A stretch of DNA of 64,000 nt from positions 1,152,077 through 1,216,076 of the forward strand of contig NZ_CM001436.1 of assembly GCF_000243255.1 (NCBI RefSeq), in the 5' to 3' direction. The position numbers and the translations under genes are program-made. The DNA comes from Methanoplanus limicola DSM 2279 (GTDB taxonomy: Archaea; Halobacteriota; Methanomicrobia; Methanomicrobiales; Methanomicrobiaceae). Shown here piece after piece: positions 56,585-64,000 of the stretch; the stretch's first letter is position 1; each line of letters starts with the position of its first letter. The notes beneath the pieces were generated by a model, which was not told where the DNA came from, did no database searches, and saw only the letters and a list, made by a program, of their open reading frames with translations.

Positions 56585-57427
56585 TCATGGCCGATCATTC
56601 AGGTTCAGGGAGGGCATGATAATGAATGGGAGATCTTTTGGGTGTAAAGCAACATCGGATGACTCCTCAAGCATAAGATTGACAAGCTCACCGTCCCCGA
56701 AAGACCTGAAATCAGTTCTGAGCGAGATTACCCGTTTACCCTTTGCATATGCATAGCCCATCTCCCATGCGGTGCCGGAATCTGCATCTGCACCGTCAAT
56801 TACAGCCACAACAATGTCAGAATGATCAAGGGCTGACAGGTTTCGCTCAAATATTATTCTCATCCTGTCATCAGCACGCTCTTCTCCGTCATCCCCGTGC
56901 TCCTGCGGGATGAAAACCTCAAAATAACTCCTCCGGAGAATTTCAGCAACCTTCAGATTGAACTCCTGTTCTGCCTGTGAGAAGAGAGGCGCTGCAAGAT
57001 ATATTCTGTAATCAGCAAATTCCTTCACATCAACTGCAGGAACCTCAGAAAAACGGGATAAAAAGGCACCTCTTCCGGGAATTTTCCTCTCGCTGTAATA
57101 TGTCATACCAACCCCGCATGACGGCGAGGAGTCAACACCGAGAATAAAGAGCGGTAACCCTCTCTTACAGAAAATTTCGCGGACATTCTTCTCCCTCTCA
57201 TCAAGAATTGCTGAAAATTCAGAATTGTCAAGTGATTCAGTGAAGTTTGTCGGTTCTCTGCCGGGGCCCAGATATTCAGTTTCAGGACATGGCAGGGGTA
57301 CAGTCTCTATGCCAAAACTCTCACATCTCTTAAGGCAGGCAGAAAATATCCTCAGGTCCTCATCGCTTGTTATGCCTTTTGCTCTCAAAGAAGGATTTAT
57401 TATGCAGGGGCAGACCAGAATATACAT
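56585..57427 (-). CDS. DUF523 / nucleoside deoxyribosyltransferase fusion
   Basis: 280 residues. The N-terminal half is DUF523-like: VCPCIINPSLRAKG, PCPETEYLGPGREP and VDSSPSCGVGMTYY give the conserved Cys set (the family includes 2-thiouracil desulfurases). From about residue 145, YRIYLAAPLFSQAEQEFNLKVAEILR and SDIVVAVIDGADADSGTAWEMGYAYAKGK are hallmarks of nucleoside 2-deoxyribosyltransferases, with a catalytic-type Glu in the latter. A combined role in modified-base or nucleotide salvage or clearance is plausible (inference). ATG 57427 lies only 26 bp from the divergent Tsr3 start. Confidence 0.78.
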   Translation of the reverse strand: MYILVCPCIINPSLRAKGITSDEDLRIFSACLKRCESFGIETVPLPCPETEYLGPGREPTNFTESLDNSEFSAILDEREKNVREIFCKRGLPLFILGVDSSPSCGVGMTYYSERKIPGRGAFLSRFSEVPAVDVKEFADYRIYLAAPLFSQAEQEFNLKVAEILRRSYFEVFIPQEHGDDGEERADDRMRIIFERNLSALDHSDIVVAVIDGADADSGTAWEMGYAYAKGKRVISLRTDFRSFGDGELVNLMLEESSDVALHPKDLPFIIMPSLNLNDRP

Positions 57428-57453
57428 CAATAGAGTTTGGTGAATACATAATT

Positions 57454-57948
57454 ATGACAATGCCGCTTTTTGCATGGCGGGACAATTCCTGTGACCCAAG
57501 GGTATGTTCAGTAAAAAAACTCCAGCGTGCAGGCCTGATAAGGGTATTTCCGGAGATGAAAAAGATCCCAAAATCGACAATAATCCTCGACCCGACAGCA
57601 GAGCAGGCAATTTCTCCGGCAGACAGGATCGCGCCATCCATTACAGTTCTGGACTGTTCATGGGAGGTACTCAATACATCAGCCCTTAGTGAATGGAAGA
57701 GGAGAAGGGCGCTCCCATTTCTTGTTGCCGCAAATCCGGGACATTTCGGGAGGCCGTTTATGCTGAATTCAGTTGAGGCACTTGCCGCAGCTCTATATAT
57801 ACTTGGTGAGAAAGAGCAGGCAGAGACAATACTTGCAAAATTCGGCTGGGGCCTGAGGTTTTTAGAGGTCAACAAAGAACCGCTTGACGAATATGCACAG
57901 GCGAAGAACTCATCCGAAATAATAAAAATCCAGTCCTGTTACTACTGA
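57454..57948 (+). CDS. tsr3: Tsr3-type rRNA aminocarboxypropyltransferase
   Basis: 164 residues of the DUF367/Tsr3 family, which transfers the 3-amino-3-carboxypropyl group of SAM to small-subunit rRNA during ribosome maturation. Landmarks are WRDNSCDPRVCSVKKLQRAGL, ILDPTAEQAISPADR, ITVLDCSWEV and FLVAANPGHFGRPFMLNSVEALAAALYILG. ATG 57454 follows GGTGA by about 10 nt; the frame opens earlier at 57367, inside the opposite gene. Cytoplasmic and conserved in archaea. Confidence 0.9.
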   Translation: MTMPLFAWRDNSCDPRVCSVKKLQRAGLIRVFPEMKKIPKSTIILDPTAEQAISPADRIAPSITVLDCSWEVLNTSALSEWKRRRALPFLVAANPGHFGRPFMLNSVEALAAALYILGEKEQAETILAKFGWGLRFLEVNKEPLDEYAQAKNSSEIIKIQSCYY

Positions 57949-57960
57949 AAACATGCAATA

Positions 57961-57974
57961 GTTCAGAGATGAAC
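57961..57974. promoter_or_regulatory. GTTCA-N4-TGAAC dyad
   Basis: GTTCAGAGATGAAC is a 5-4-5 palindrome 12 bp after the Tsr3 stop. It shares the GTTCA/TGAAC half-site with the core of both 60-bp elements (56441-56456 and 58046-58060); another GGTTCA half-site is at 58084. A single regulator might bind all of them. Confidence 0.35.
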
Positions 57975-58013
57975 AGCCATATTTCATCTCCGGCATAACT
58001 ATAGATCAATCTC

Positions 58014-58073
58014 ATGAAAAAGTGCACTGTTTCATTCATTATCTGTGAACCGCTGGTTCATGAATGACTTTTT
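58014..58073 (+). repeat. Inverted 60-bp element, copy B (upstream of the REC gene)
   Basis: Inverted partner of 56430-56488, with core TGAACC-GCT-GGTTCA-type symmetry (TGAACCGCTGGTTCA). It lies in the 417-bp gap between Tsr3 and the lone REC gene. The rest of the gap (58074-58365) is AT-rich with TATA-like runs (for example AAAATATATTTTAAATATAG near 58141) and no visible gene. Confidence 0.75.
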
Positions 58074-58365
58074 AAAAGTAAATGGTTCAGACATTACAAT
58101 CTGCCAGAAAATAAAATATAATCTACACAGGATACCAATAAAATATATTTTAAATATAGTCACACCTCGCAAAAACTATATATTGATGATTCAGATTATG
58201 TAATATCCTTTCGGGACCGCATTCACAGGAACCGGGAGGTGCCAGTACATATTCATAAGAGGAATAAATCCGTCTGAGAATGAATATTTCCGAAGAACAA
58301 AATCCAGAACAGCATAAATACACCAGAACAGCAGAACATCATAAAATAACAACAGAGATCAGAAG

Positions 58366-58845
58366 ATGAATTCAGCCGGAATACTGCTTGTCGATGAGAG
58401 CAGAGATGTAGCCGCGACAGTATCCACAATGGCGGCATTTTACGGCCACTATATATGTGCACATGCCACCACATGCAGAGAGGCAATGCAGTTTATGTCG
58501 GAGAATTCACCGGATATAATAATGATTGATATTGATTTCATCCGGAATTTTGGTGGAATAAAAGCAGCAGGACATCTGAGGCGCTATTCACACAGACCTG
58601 TAATCTTTCTGTCCACAAATCCCGATTCAGATGATGTGAAGAAGGCGAAAAAAGCAGGCGCACTTGGGATCCTGAAAAGGCCATTCCTGATCCAAAATTT
58701 TGATGTCATACAGTTCATCACACTCTTAAAGAGATATAATTCCCAAAACAACAATATATACGATTTTTCAGGACTAAAACCCGGCATACATAGAACACAT
58801 GACCAGAACCTGAAGATAACAGCAGCCGGAAGAAACGTGGCATAA
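58366..58845 (+). CDS. Single-domain response regulator
   Basis: 159 residues, a receiver domain plus a short basic tail. ILLVDESRD provides the acidic pocket, IIMIDIDF the phospho-Asp, VIFLSTNPD the Thr/Ser switch and GILKRPFL the Lys. No output domain is attached, so it may relay phosphate or act on a protein partner. It could be served by one of the kinases in this region. It has a long upstream region with element B. Confidence 0.85.
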   Translation: MNSAGILLVDESRDVAATVSTMAAFYGHYICAHATTCREAMQFMSENSPDIIMIDIDFIRNFGGIKAAGHLRRYSHRPVIFLSTNPDSDDVKKAKKAGALGILKRPFLIQNFDVIQFITLLKRYNSQNNNIYDFSGLKPGIHRTHDQNLKITAAGRNVA

Positions 58846-58882
58846 ACCGTAGATATTATTCAGTCCCCTGCCAGGTTCTTAT

Positions 58883-60613
58883 TCAGCCCCTTTTTCTGAC
58901 GGCATAGAGCACTACCAGAAGAGCAACGAGTAGCAGCGCCACATTCTGCTTCTGAAAGAGCATTTCTGCAATTCCCGGACTTCCGGGTGAAAAAAAGTCG
59001 GAACTACTCTTACCCGGAGTTATCCCCACACCACCGGCAAACTCCCAGTCATGACTGAAGACATCCCCGTAATACCCGGCAATACCAGACCCTTCTGCAA
59101 TAATTCCTGCCTCACGGTTCATCTGAGGTGAATTTTCATTCCAGTTCACCGAGCTTATAAGCACCTTTTCAGAGTCAACAATTACCCCCTTGTTGTGAAC
59201 CTTGACAGGCATTCCGGAACCGGTTCTGGCAAGCCTGGCCTGAAGATTCAGGGACTCTGCATCTGCGACAGAGTTGATATATGCCGCCATCTCGTCATTG
59301 TCGTCATCACCATCGACATTATAATAATATGAATCCAGAATTATCCTGACAGATGCCCCCCTCCTCGCAGCATCTATCGCCTCTTCAAGATACGGATTTT
59401 CACCGGATGACCAGTTTTTGATGTACGCCTGTTCAATATCCACCGACTCTTCCGCACCTGAGATCATATCCTGTATCAGATAACTTGTATCGGGCGAAAT
59501 TACGGGTGTGACAGTTACACCATCAAACCTTTGGGGAGTGAAGACTGAATTATAGCCACCATAATACCCTGATGAATCGGTCTCATCAAACCGGCCAGAA
59601 TCCTCACCAGGTGACCCCGACCATCCTCCGCTGAAGTCGTATGCAAATACCCCGTCAAAATAGTCTGACACCCCGGCATCGTTAATTACAATACCCCATC
59701 CCCGGTTGCCATTGCACCCTGTCTGCGGAAAACCGGTCTCGCCGAAGTTTTCACTGGCAACAAGTACGCTCTCTCCGTCAGAGACCAGATATTTGGCGTG
59801 GTCATACCTGTATGGTGCGTGCGAACCCTTATTTTCGGTCAGCATCATCCTCACTTCACCGCCGGAATTCTGCACAACATTTACTGCCGCATATTCGGAA
59901 TCTGAAACTCCGCCGACAGGAGAACCTTCAAGCAGCACCTTCACATCCACACCTGCCGATGACCTCTCTGAAAGCTCATATGCTATTCCGGATTTTGTCA
60001 GTTCATAGACATTGAGACGGATGGATTCACATGAAGAAGAGATCAGGGACTTAAGAACTTCATAAGAGCAGTCAGGTGAGACAAAAGCGGTAACTGCTGT
60101 ATCAAAGAACGTCTCCGGCTCAAAAGATGACTGACCCTCATAATATACTCTTAAGTCCCATTCACCGTCAGATAGAATATGTACGCGCCCTTCACCGGAG
60201 ATAACTGCTCCCGGCCAGACGACCTCCTGTATCTTTCTTCCGTCATCTAAAAGCACCAGTTCATCGGCTTTGTTTGCCATCCGGAAATTCCCGATCCGTA
60301 TCATATCAGGGACTGACTTATCAGTCGGAATTATCTCATAGTCCGGGTTTTTTCCATATACGCTGTAATATGCCACTGCTTCCCTTGCCACAACTGTACT
60401 GCCTGAGAGATATGATCCATCAGGAAATCTGACACTGCCTTCATTGTCAGTTATAAGGAGTTTCTCACCATTCCCCGTTCCGCTTATAACAAAATATTCA
60501 TCTCCTTCACCAGACAGCCATGTATCCGGGCAGAAGGCTGTTATCTCAAAGCATGAACCCGCATTTACAAACACTGCGGAGAGCAGAAGAAAGATGAGAA
60601 ACCGTGACCTCAT
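58883..60613 (-). CDS. Secreted phospholipase D-like protein, membrane-anchored
   Basis: 576 residues. Signal peptide SRFLIFLLLSAVFVNAGS, then a lamin-tail-like beta domain (FEITAFCPDTWLSGEGDEYFVISG), then two PLD catalytic motifs: HAKYLVSD and HNKGVIVD, both HxKx4D. A C-terminal helix (NVALLLVALLVVLYAVRKRG) with a basic end anchors it outside the cell. It may cut phosphodiesters such as lipids or nucleic acid at the surface. The frame extends 210 nt further upstream, but ATG 60613 gives the signal peptide and clears the divergent kinase gene. Confidence 0.88.
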   Translation of the reverse strand: MRSRFLIFLLLSAVFVNAGSCFEITAFCPDTWLSGEGDEYFVISGTGNGEKLLITDNEGSVRFPDGSYLSGSTVVAREAVAYYSVYGKNPDYEIIPTDKSVPDMIRIGNFRMANKADELVLLDDGRKIQEVVWPGAVISGEGRVHILSDGEWDLRVYYEGQSSFEPETFFDTAVTAFVSPDCSYEVLKSLISSSCESIRLNVYELTKSGIAYELSERSSAGVDVKVLLEGSPVGGVSDSEYAAVNVVQNSGGEVRMMLTENKGSHAPYRYDHAKYLVSDGESVLVASENFGETGFPQTGCNGNRGWGIVINDAGVSDYFDGVFAYDFSGGWSGSPGEDSGRFDETDSSGYYGGYNSVFTPQRFDGVTVTPVISPDTSYLIQDMISGAEESVDIEQAYIKNWSSGENPYLEEAIDAARRGASVRIILDSYYYNVDGDDDNDEMAAYINSVADAESLNLQARLARTGSGMPVKVHNKGVIVDSEKVLISSVNWNENSPQMNREAGIIAEGSGIAGYYGDVFSHDWEFAGGVGITPGKSSSDFFSPGSPGIAEMLFQKQNVALLLVALLVVLYAVRKRG

Positions 60614-60653
60614 AGATAAGCTATTTGCATAATCAGGTATTATATCTGGCGGA

Positions 60654-61265
60654 ATGAATGATTTTTCAGATAAAAATCCAGTCATTAAAATCGGGGGAAG
60701 CCTGACCAGGTGTGCGGAGGAGATTATCCGGGCCATACAGGCAAGCGGGGTAAGCGCACTTATAGTTCCGGGAGGCGGAGAATCGGCTGACATAGTACGC
60801 CGCCTTGATCCTGATGACGACACTGCGCACTGGATGGCTGTACTTGCGATGGAGCAGTTTGGATTCTATCTCTCAGGATTTGGAGTTCCTGTTACTTTTA
60901 ACCCTGAAAAGAGAGATGGTCTACATATACTACTGCCTTACAGGATTCTGTATGAGAGAGATCCCCTGCCGCATTCCTGGGACGTAACATCAGATTCAGT
61001 TGCAGCCTGGGTTGCCGGACTGAGAGGGTCAGATCTGGTTCTTGTGAAATCTGTTGACAAAATAAGATCTGGAGACAGTTATGTCACTGAGATCAGTGAC
61101 GCGGCAAAATTCAGAAATTCGGGCGATGTGGACAATTATTTCGTTGATTATGCCCTTGAAAATAACATTAATTCTTATATGATAAACGGGCGTGACCCCG
61201 GAAAACTGAAGAATTTCCTGAAAACCGGGACTGGTTTCGGGACACGCATTATCAGAAGTTATTAA
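60654..61265 (+). CDS. mfnE: Amino-acid-kinase-family kinase, probable MfnE
   Basis: 203 residues of the aspartate/glutamate/uridylate kinase fold: VIKIGGSLTRCAEEI, LIVPGGGESADIVRRLD, SDSVAAWVAGLRGSDLVLVKSVDKI. Short archaeal members of this type include MfnE, which phosphorylates 5-(aminomethyl)-3-furanmethanol phosphate in methanofuran synthesis. That fits a methanogen, but the assignment rests on family resemblance and length. Divergent from the PLD gene, 40 bp away; the zinc-ribbon and aEF-1beta genes follow. Confidence 0.7.
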   Translation: MNDFSDKNPVIKIGGSLTRCAEEIIRAIQASGVSALIVPGGGESADIVRRLDPDDDTAHWMAVLAMEQFGFYLSGFGVPVTFNPEKRDGLHILLPYRILYERDPLPHSWDVTSDSVAAWVAGLRGSDLVLVKSVDKIRSGDSYVTEISDAAKFRNSGDVDNYFVDYALENNINSYMINGRDPGKLKNFLKTGTGFGTRIIRSY

Positions 61266-61309
61266 GAGTTTAAAGGATGAAATTATAAGATAATTCAGGA
61301 GATAAAATA

Positions 61310-61471
61310 ATGTCAGTTGATAAATGCACTTCCTGCAAAGCACCGCTCTCTGAGCCGGGCTGGACAAAATTCGAGTGTCCTAAATGCCGCGAGACCATCT
61401 ACAGATGCCACAGATGCAGACACCAGAGTGTCCCTTACACATGTCAGAAATGTGGATTTGAGGGGCCATAA
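61310..61471 (+). CDS. Small zinc-ribbon protein (HVO_2753-like)
   Basis: 53 residues with four CxxC pairs: CTSC, CPKC, CHRC and CQKC, enough for two zinc ribbons. This is the tiny archaeal HVO_2753-type zinc-finger protein usually encoded next to translation genes. AGGAGATAAA lies just before ATG 61310, and aEF-1beta starts 2 nt after its stop, so both are on one transcript. Its role is probably linked to translation or RNA binding (inference). Confidence 0.85.
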   Translation: MSVDKCTSCKAPLSEPGWTKFECPKCRETIYRCHRCRHQSVPYTCQKCGFEGP

Positions 61472-61473
61472 TC

Positions 61474-61731
61474 ATGGGTGACGTAGCAGTTATCTTCAAG
61501 GTTATGCCGGAATCACCCGAAGTGGATCTTGAAGCACTTAAAGCAACAATTAAGGAATTACTCCCGGGAACACAGGATATTCAGGTAGAGCCAATCGGAT
61601 TCGGCCTGTCTGCACTTAAAATGATAATTGTAGTTCCTGACGGTGAAGGTACACCGGAAGACGCAGAAGCTTCACTCAAGGCAATTGAGGGAGTAGAAAG
61701 CGCAGAGATTGAATCTGTAACACTTACCTGA
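61474..61731 (+). CDS. Translation elongation factor aEF-1beta
   Basis: 85 residues, the archaeal EF-1B guanine-exchange factor for aEF-1alpha. VAVIFKVMPESPEVDLEAL, IEPIGFGLSALKMIIVVPD-like central strands (QVEPIGFGLSALK) and GVESAEIESVTLT at the end are typical. GAGGGGCCATAATC provides the upstream ribosome site region. A T-rich run (61735-61741) after the stop may end the transcript. The 260-bp gap 61732-61991 holds no gene that I can see, only a GGAGA/TCTCC dyad. Confidence 0.93.
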   Translation: MGDVAVIFKVMPESPEVDLEALKATIKELLPGTQDIQVEPIGFGLSALKMIIVVPDGEGTPEDAEASLKAIEGVESAEIESVTLT

Positions 61732-61991
61732 ATATTTTTTTAATTAAAGGAGATATTTCTCCACAAAACATTAACATAAAATCCTTACCGGATTTTTCAG
61801 AAATTTTTTCTCAGGGAGCGGATGCTACCTTTCCGAACCATCATAAGGGCAAATCTTTGATTATTAAAAAAACTAAATCCGATACAGAGAAAGCTCCGAC
61901 GAAAGAATTGCCGGTCAGGAAAAATAACTGTAATAACATAATTTCCGGATAAGCCAGAAGATAATTAAGTGAATCTGAAAAGATAATTCAT

Positions 61992-63005
61992 TCAGAATAA
62001 AAGATCATTTTCATGAACTACGTTATTTTTCTTATCTATTTCGGCGTTCTCTGATTTGAGATCAGATAATACCTCAGATGTTATTGACTTAATTCTGTCA
62101 ACAGATCTCTGAAATCCTGAGACCTCTTCCTCGCTAATTCTTATAGGCACTGGAAATACACCCTTACGGTTGATCCTTACAGGTACACCTATACAGACAT
62201 CACCGATGTCGTTCACTTCACTTCTGATATATGCAGAGACGGACAGTATCCTGTTTTCATTGCCAAGAATTGTTCTTACTATCGTTGCTATAGCTTCACC
62301 CGGGCCATAGATTGTAGCACCACATTTGTTTATGATCTCTGACCCTGCAACTTTTACGCATTCGACAAATTCATCCTTTGGAAGACTTGAAAACTCAGGC
62401 AGATTCTGAACCTGAATACCTCCTATTGTCGTTGCGGACCACAGAGGGACCATAGTCTCGCCGTGCTCACCGATAATCCTTGTATGAACTTCACTTACGT
62501 GCACACTGAAATGGTTTGCAATATACGATTTCAGTCTCATAGAGTCAAGATGCGTGCCAAGCCCGAATACTCTTGAAGGAATAAACCCTGAACACTCAAG
62601 GGCAACTGCCGTCATAACATCGACAGGGTTTGAGACTACCATGATTATTGCATCAGGTGCATATCCGGCAATCATTTTAGAATAGTATGCAACCACTCTT
62701 GCATTCTGCTTTGCGAGATCCAGCCTGTCCTGTCCCGGTGACCTTGGAACTCCGGATGTGATAATCACAACATCAGAACCTTCGATATCTCCCGGATTTG
62801 TCGAAGCAGAGAGCTTTACATCCCGGCCAAGGGCCGAAAATGAGTCAATAAAATCTAATTTTATGCCTTCGAGAAAGTCCTCATTGCCTTCTCTTCCAAA
62901 TAAGACGAGGCGCGATACAAAAGGGATCTTGGAAACCGCATACGCAGCAAACTGCCCCACTTTGCCCGATGCTCCGATAATACAAACTTTGGTCACAAAA
63001 TTCAC
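61992..63005 (-). CDS. mdh: Malate/lactate-type dehydrogenase
   Basis: NAD(P)-dependent dehydrogenase of 337 residues that interconverts malate and oxaloacetate in methanogen carbon metabolism. VCIIGASGKVGQFAAYAV is the dinucleotide loop; VPRSPGQDRLDLAKQNARV holds the substrate Arg that favours malate, and GEHGETMVPLWSA holds the catalytic His. The start may be GTG 63005 or 62996, or TTG 63008; none has a clear Shine-Dalgarno. A polar tail of about 25 residues extends beyond the usual end. The SRP RNA gene ends directly upstream. Confidence 0.9.
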   Translation of the reverse strand: MNFVTKVCIIGASGKVGQFAAYAVSKIPFVSRLVLFGREGNEDFLEGIKLDFIDSFSALGRDVKLSASTNPGDIEGSDVVIITSGVPRSPGQDRLDLAKQNARVVAYYSKMIAGYAPDAIIMVVSNPVDVMTAVALECSGFIPSRVFGLGTHLDSMRLKSYIANHFSVHVSEVHTRIIGEHGETMVPLWSATTIGGIQVQNLPEFSSLPKDEFVECVKVAGSEIINKCGATIYGPGEAIATIVRTILGNENRILSVSAYIRSEVNDIGDVCIGVPVRINRKGVFPVPIRISEEEVSGFQRSVDRIKSITSEVLSDLKSENAEIDKKNNVVHENDLLF

Positions 63006-63011
63006 CAAAAA

Positions 63012-63319
63012 GGGACGTGATCGGGGTGGGAATCGCGTGCCTTTCTTTCGCGTGATACCCTTCCTCCACCCTGCAACCCTGTGGGCACCAGATGTCTGCG
63101 GTAAGTCTGCTCCCTTCCGGGCCTGAACCGGTCTCCGCAGCTAAAAGTCTCCATCCCCTCCGGAATTTTGATACTTTTCCACTGATCTCACAGGACAAGG
63201 CTTCGCAGTCAGGGCGGGCACGCTCCGGAAAGATCGCCAAAGCCGCTCCCGACCTATCACCCCCCGCATAACGGCGGTTTCGGGTAACAGGTGACGCCTA
63301 ACCACCCGGGTTAGTCCCC
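63012..63319 (-). ncRNA. Signal recognition particle (7S) RNA
   Basis: About 308 nt. The hallmark domain IV (helix 8) is at 63096-63140: TGCGG and CCGCA close a stem around GGTTCAGGCCCGGAAGGGAG with a GGAA tetraloop and AGCAGA side, the SRP54 site. The 5-prime part CCTGTTACCCGAAACCGCCG matches the archaeal Alu-domain region. The ends GGGAC and GTCCC pair as helix 1, and GGGTGG pairs with CCACCC. A short T-run ends it just before mdh. Ends are estimated from this pairing. Confidence 0.92.
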
Positions 63320-63333
63320 AGATATATTATCAT

Positions 63334-64000
63334 TCAAGGAATAAAAGAGTCACCGCCAGTCTCATCATTCCACCACCGGATAAGCTCATCTGTTCCGGCA
63401 GTATTCTCCTTGTCAAATACATCAATTGCGGCAATAGAAGTCATTTTTTTGTCATCAGGAATCATTTTGAGGATGGATCTGTAATCACCGTGTATGACCT
63501 TTAGACTCCTGCCTGCGCCTGATGCCTCAGCCACCACAGAGGGTGGATCACCAGGGCGCATTACAGGTTTCTCTGAAAGCTTTTCCAGACCTGATCTGAA
63601 TATAACTTCATCTGCCCCAAGAAGAGACCTGTTTGCCAGGATGTTTATAGCTGACCACCATGCAGATGAGTACCATGCATCATTGAGGATGACATTCTGA
63701 GCGCCGGTTATGGAGGCTGCAATACCAAGTGTTCCGCATCCGCAGAAGGCATCCACAAAAATATCGGGCTGATTGCGGAGGACATTCTTCCGGACTGCCT
63801 CTATCTTTGGATCTGAACCTTTGGGATATTCGATATGGCAGAGAGACTGCTGCTTATAGATGATGAATCTCTTCTTCTGAACCTGAAATATATCTCCTCT
63901 CACATCGCAGCCACAAATCAGTTCGTTGCTCCCGGAATATCCATCAGGCCCTATTCCGGGCAGAGCTTCCCTGTCCAGTATGACTCCCTTTATCTCCGGA
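63334..64000 (-). CDS. SAM-dependent methyltransferase-like protein, partial
   Basis: The frame is open to the window end, so the N-terminus is outside; about 222 residues are visible. The visible start (IKGVILDREALPGIGPDGYSG) flows into VRGDIFQVQKKRFIIYKQQ, so GTG 63903 is not the start. The SAM loop is IFVDAFCGCGTLGIAASITGA, followed by VILNDAWYSSAWWSAINI. A typical catalytic box is not obvious; AAIDVFDKEN near the end may replace it. Probably an RNA or small-molecule methylase found in methanogens; substrate unknown. Confidence 0.75.
   Translation of the reverse strand, partial: PEIKGVILDREALPGIGPDGYSGSNELICGCDVRGDIFQVQKKRFIIYKQQSLCHIEYPKGSDPKIEAVRKNVLRNQPDIFVDAFCGCGTLGIAASITGAQNVILNDAWYSSAWWSAINILANRSLLGADEVIFRSGLEKLSEKPVMRPGDPPSVVAEASGAGRSLKVIHGDYRSILKMIPDDKKMTSIAAIDVFDKENTAGTDELIRWWNDETGGDSFIP

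Noticed and set aside
56382-56756. 124-codon plus-strand frame across element A and the end of the DUF523 gene
   Set aside because: Half of it is antisense to the fusion gene and the rest reads the inverted element; no protein features.

Overview
The window reads as chromosomal DNA of a moderately AT-rich methanogenic archaeon, most likely a marine or brackish member of the Methanomicrobiales (Methanoplanus/Methanolacinia-like; inferred from gene content, not from a search). The archaeal signs are aEF-1beta, a TrmB-type regulator, an archaeal 7S SRP RNA with its domain IV motif, Tsr3, a probable methanofuran-biosynthesis kinase (MfnE), Nepsilon-acetyl-beta-lysine synthesis, TATA boxes about 25 bp before starts, and several leaderless-looking genes.

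Layout. 0-5 kb: tail of an IS4/IS1634-type transposase, a lipoprotein, a ThiS-like protein, a GNAT/thioredoxin-like fusion, and a divergent TrmB regulator/MFS exporter pair. 5-14.6 kb: branched-chain amino acid locus. ilvC and leuA lie on the minus strand, and cimA-ilvB-ilvN-leuC-leuD-leuB form a tightly overlapping plus-strand operon; ilvD sits apart at 29-30.7 kb. Isoleucine is therefore probably made from pyruvate by the citramalate route. 14.6-26.1 kb: accessory, defence-like region. It holds an AAA-type ATPase with a PD-(D/E)XK-like partner, a DUF234-type ATPase, a membrane winged-helix regulator with a secreted partner, a secreted C39-like cysteine peptidase beside a membrane-anchored copy of its prodomain, a gene broken by an in-frame stop, a Dam-type DNA adenine methylase, and an OLD-like ATPase with a separate TOPRIM-like protein. 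26-30.7 kb: acetyltransferase, DUF2284, C_GCAxxG_C_C protein, potassium channel, ilvD.

31-36.4 kb: osmoadaptation block with a glycine-betaine ABC transporter followed by ablA/ablB for Nepsilon-acetyl-beta-lysine, so solute uptake and synthesis sit together. 37.1-40.4 kb: a complete arginine deiminase operon (arcB-arcC-arcA), unusual for a methanogen. It is followed by tRNA-Ser(CGA), an ArsB/NhaD-like permease, a PH-like/low-complexity/Yip1 membrane protein and an acidic PKD-repeat surface protein.

45.5-58.9 kb: signalling-rich region with two histidine kinases, a REC-PAS protein and a lone REC protein. Between them lie a UspA protein, an ABC-2 exporter, a DUF362 ferredoxin-like protein, a flavoprotein, a DUF523-deoxyribosyltransferase fusion and Tsr3. 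A roughly 60-bp sequence occurs in inverted orientation on either side of the last two genes. 58.9-64 kb: phospholipase-D-like surface protein, mfnE, a 53-aa zinc-ribbon protein, aEF-1beta, malate dehydrogenase, SRP RNA and a methyltransferase-like gene running off the end.

The most interesting items are the two ATPase/nuclease-type pairs and the methylase, the peptidase/prodomain pair, the arginine deiminase operon, the inverted 60-bp elements, a recurring GGTGC/GCACC dyad near TATA boxes, and three genes whose best start codon is not ATG, GTG or TTG.
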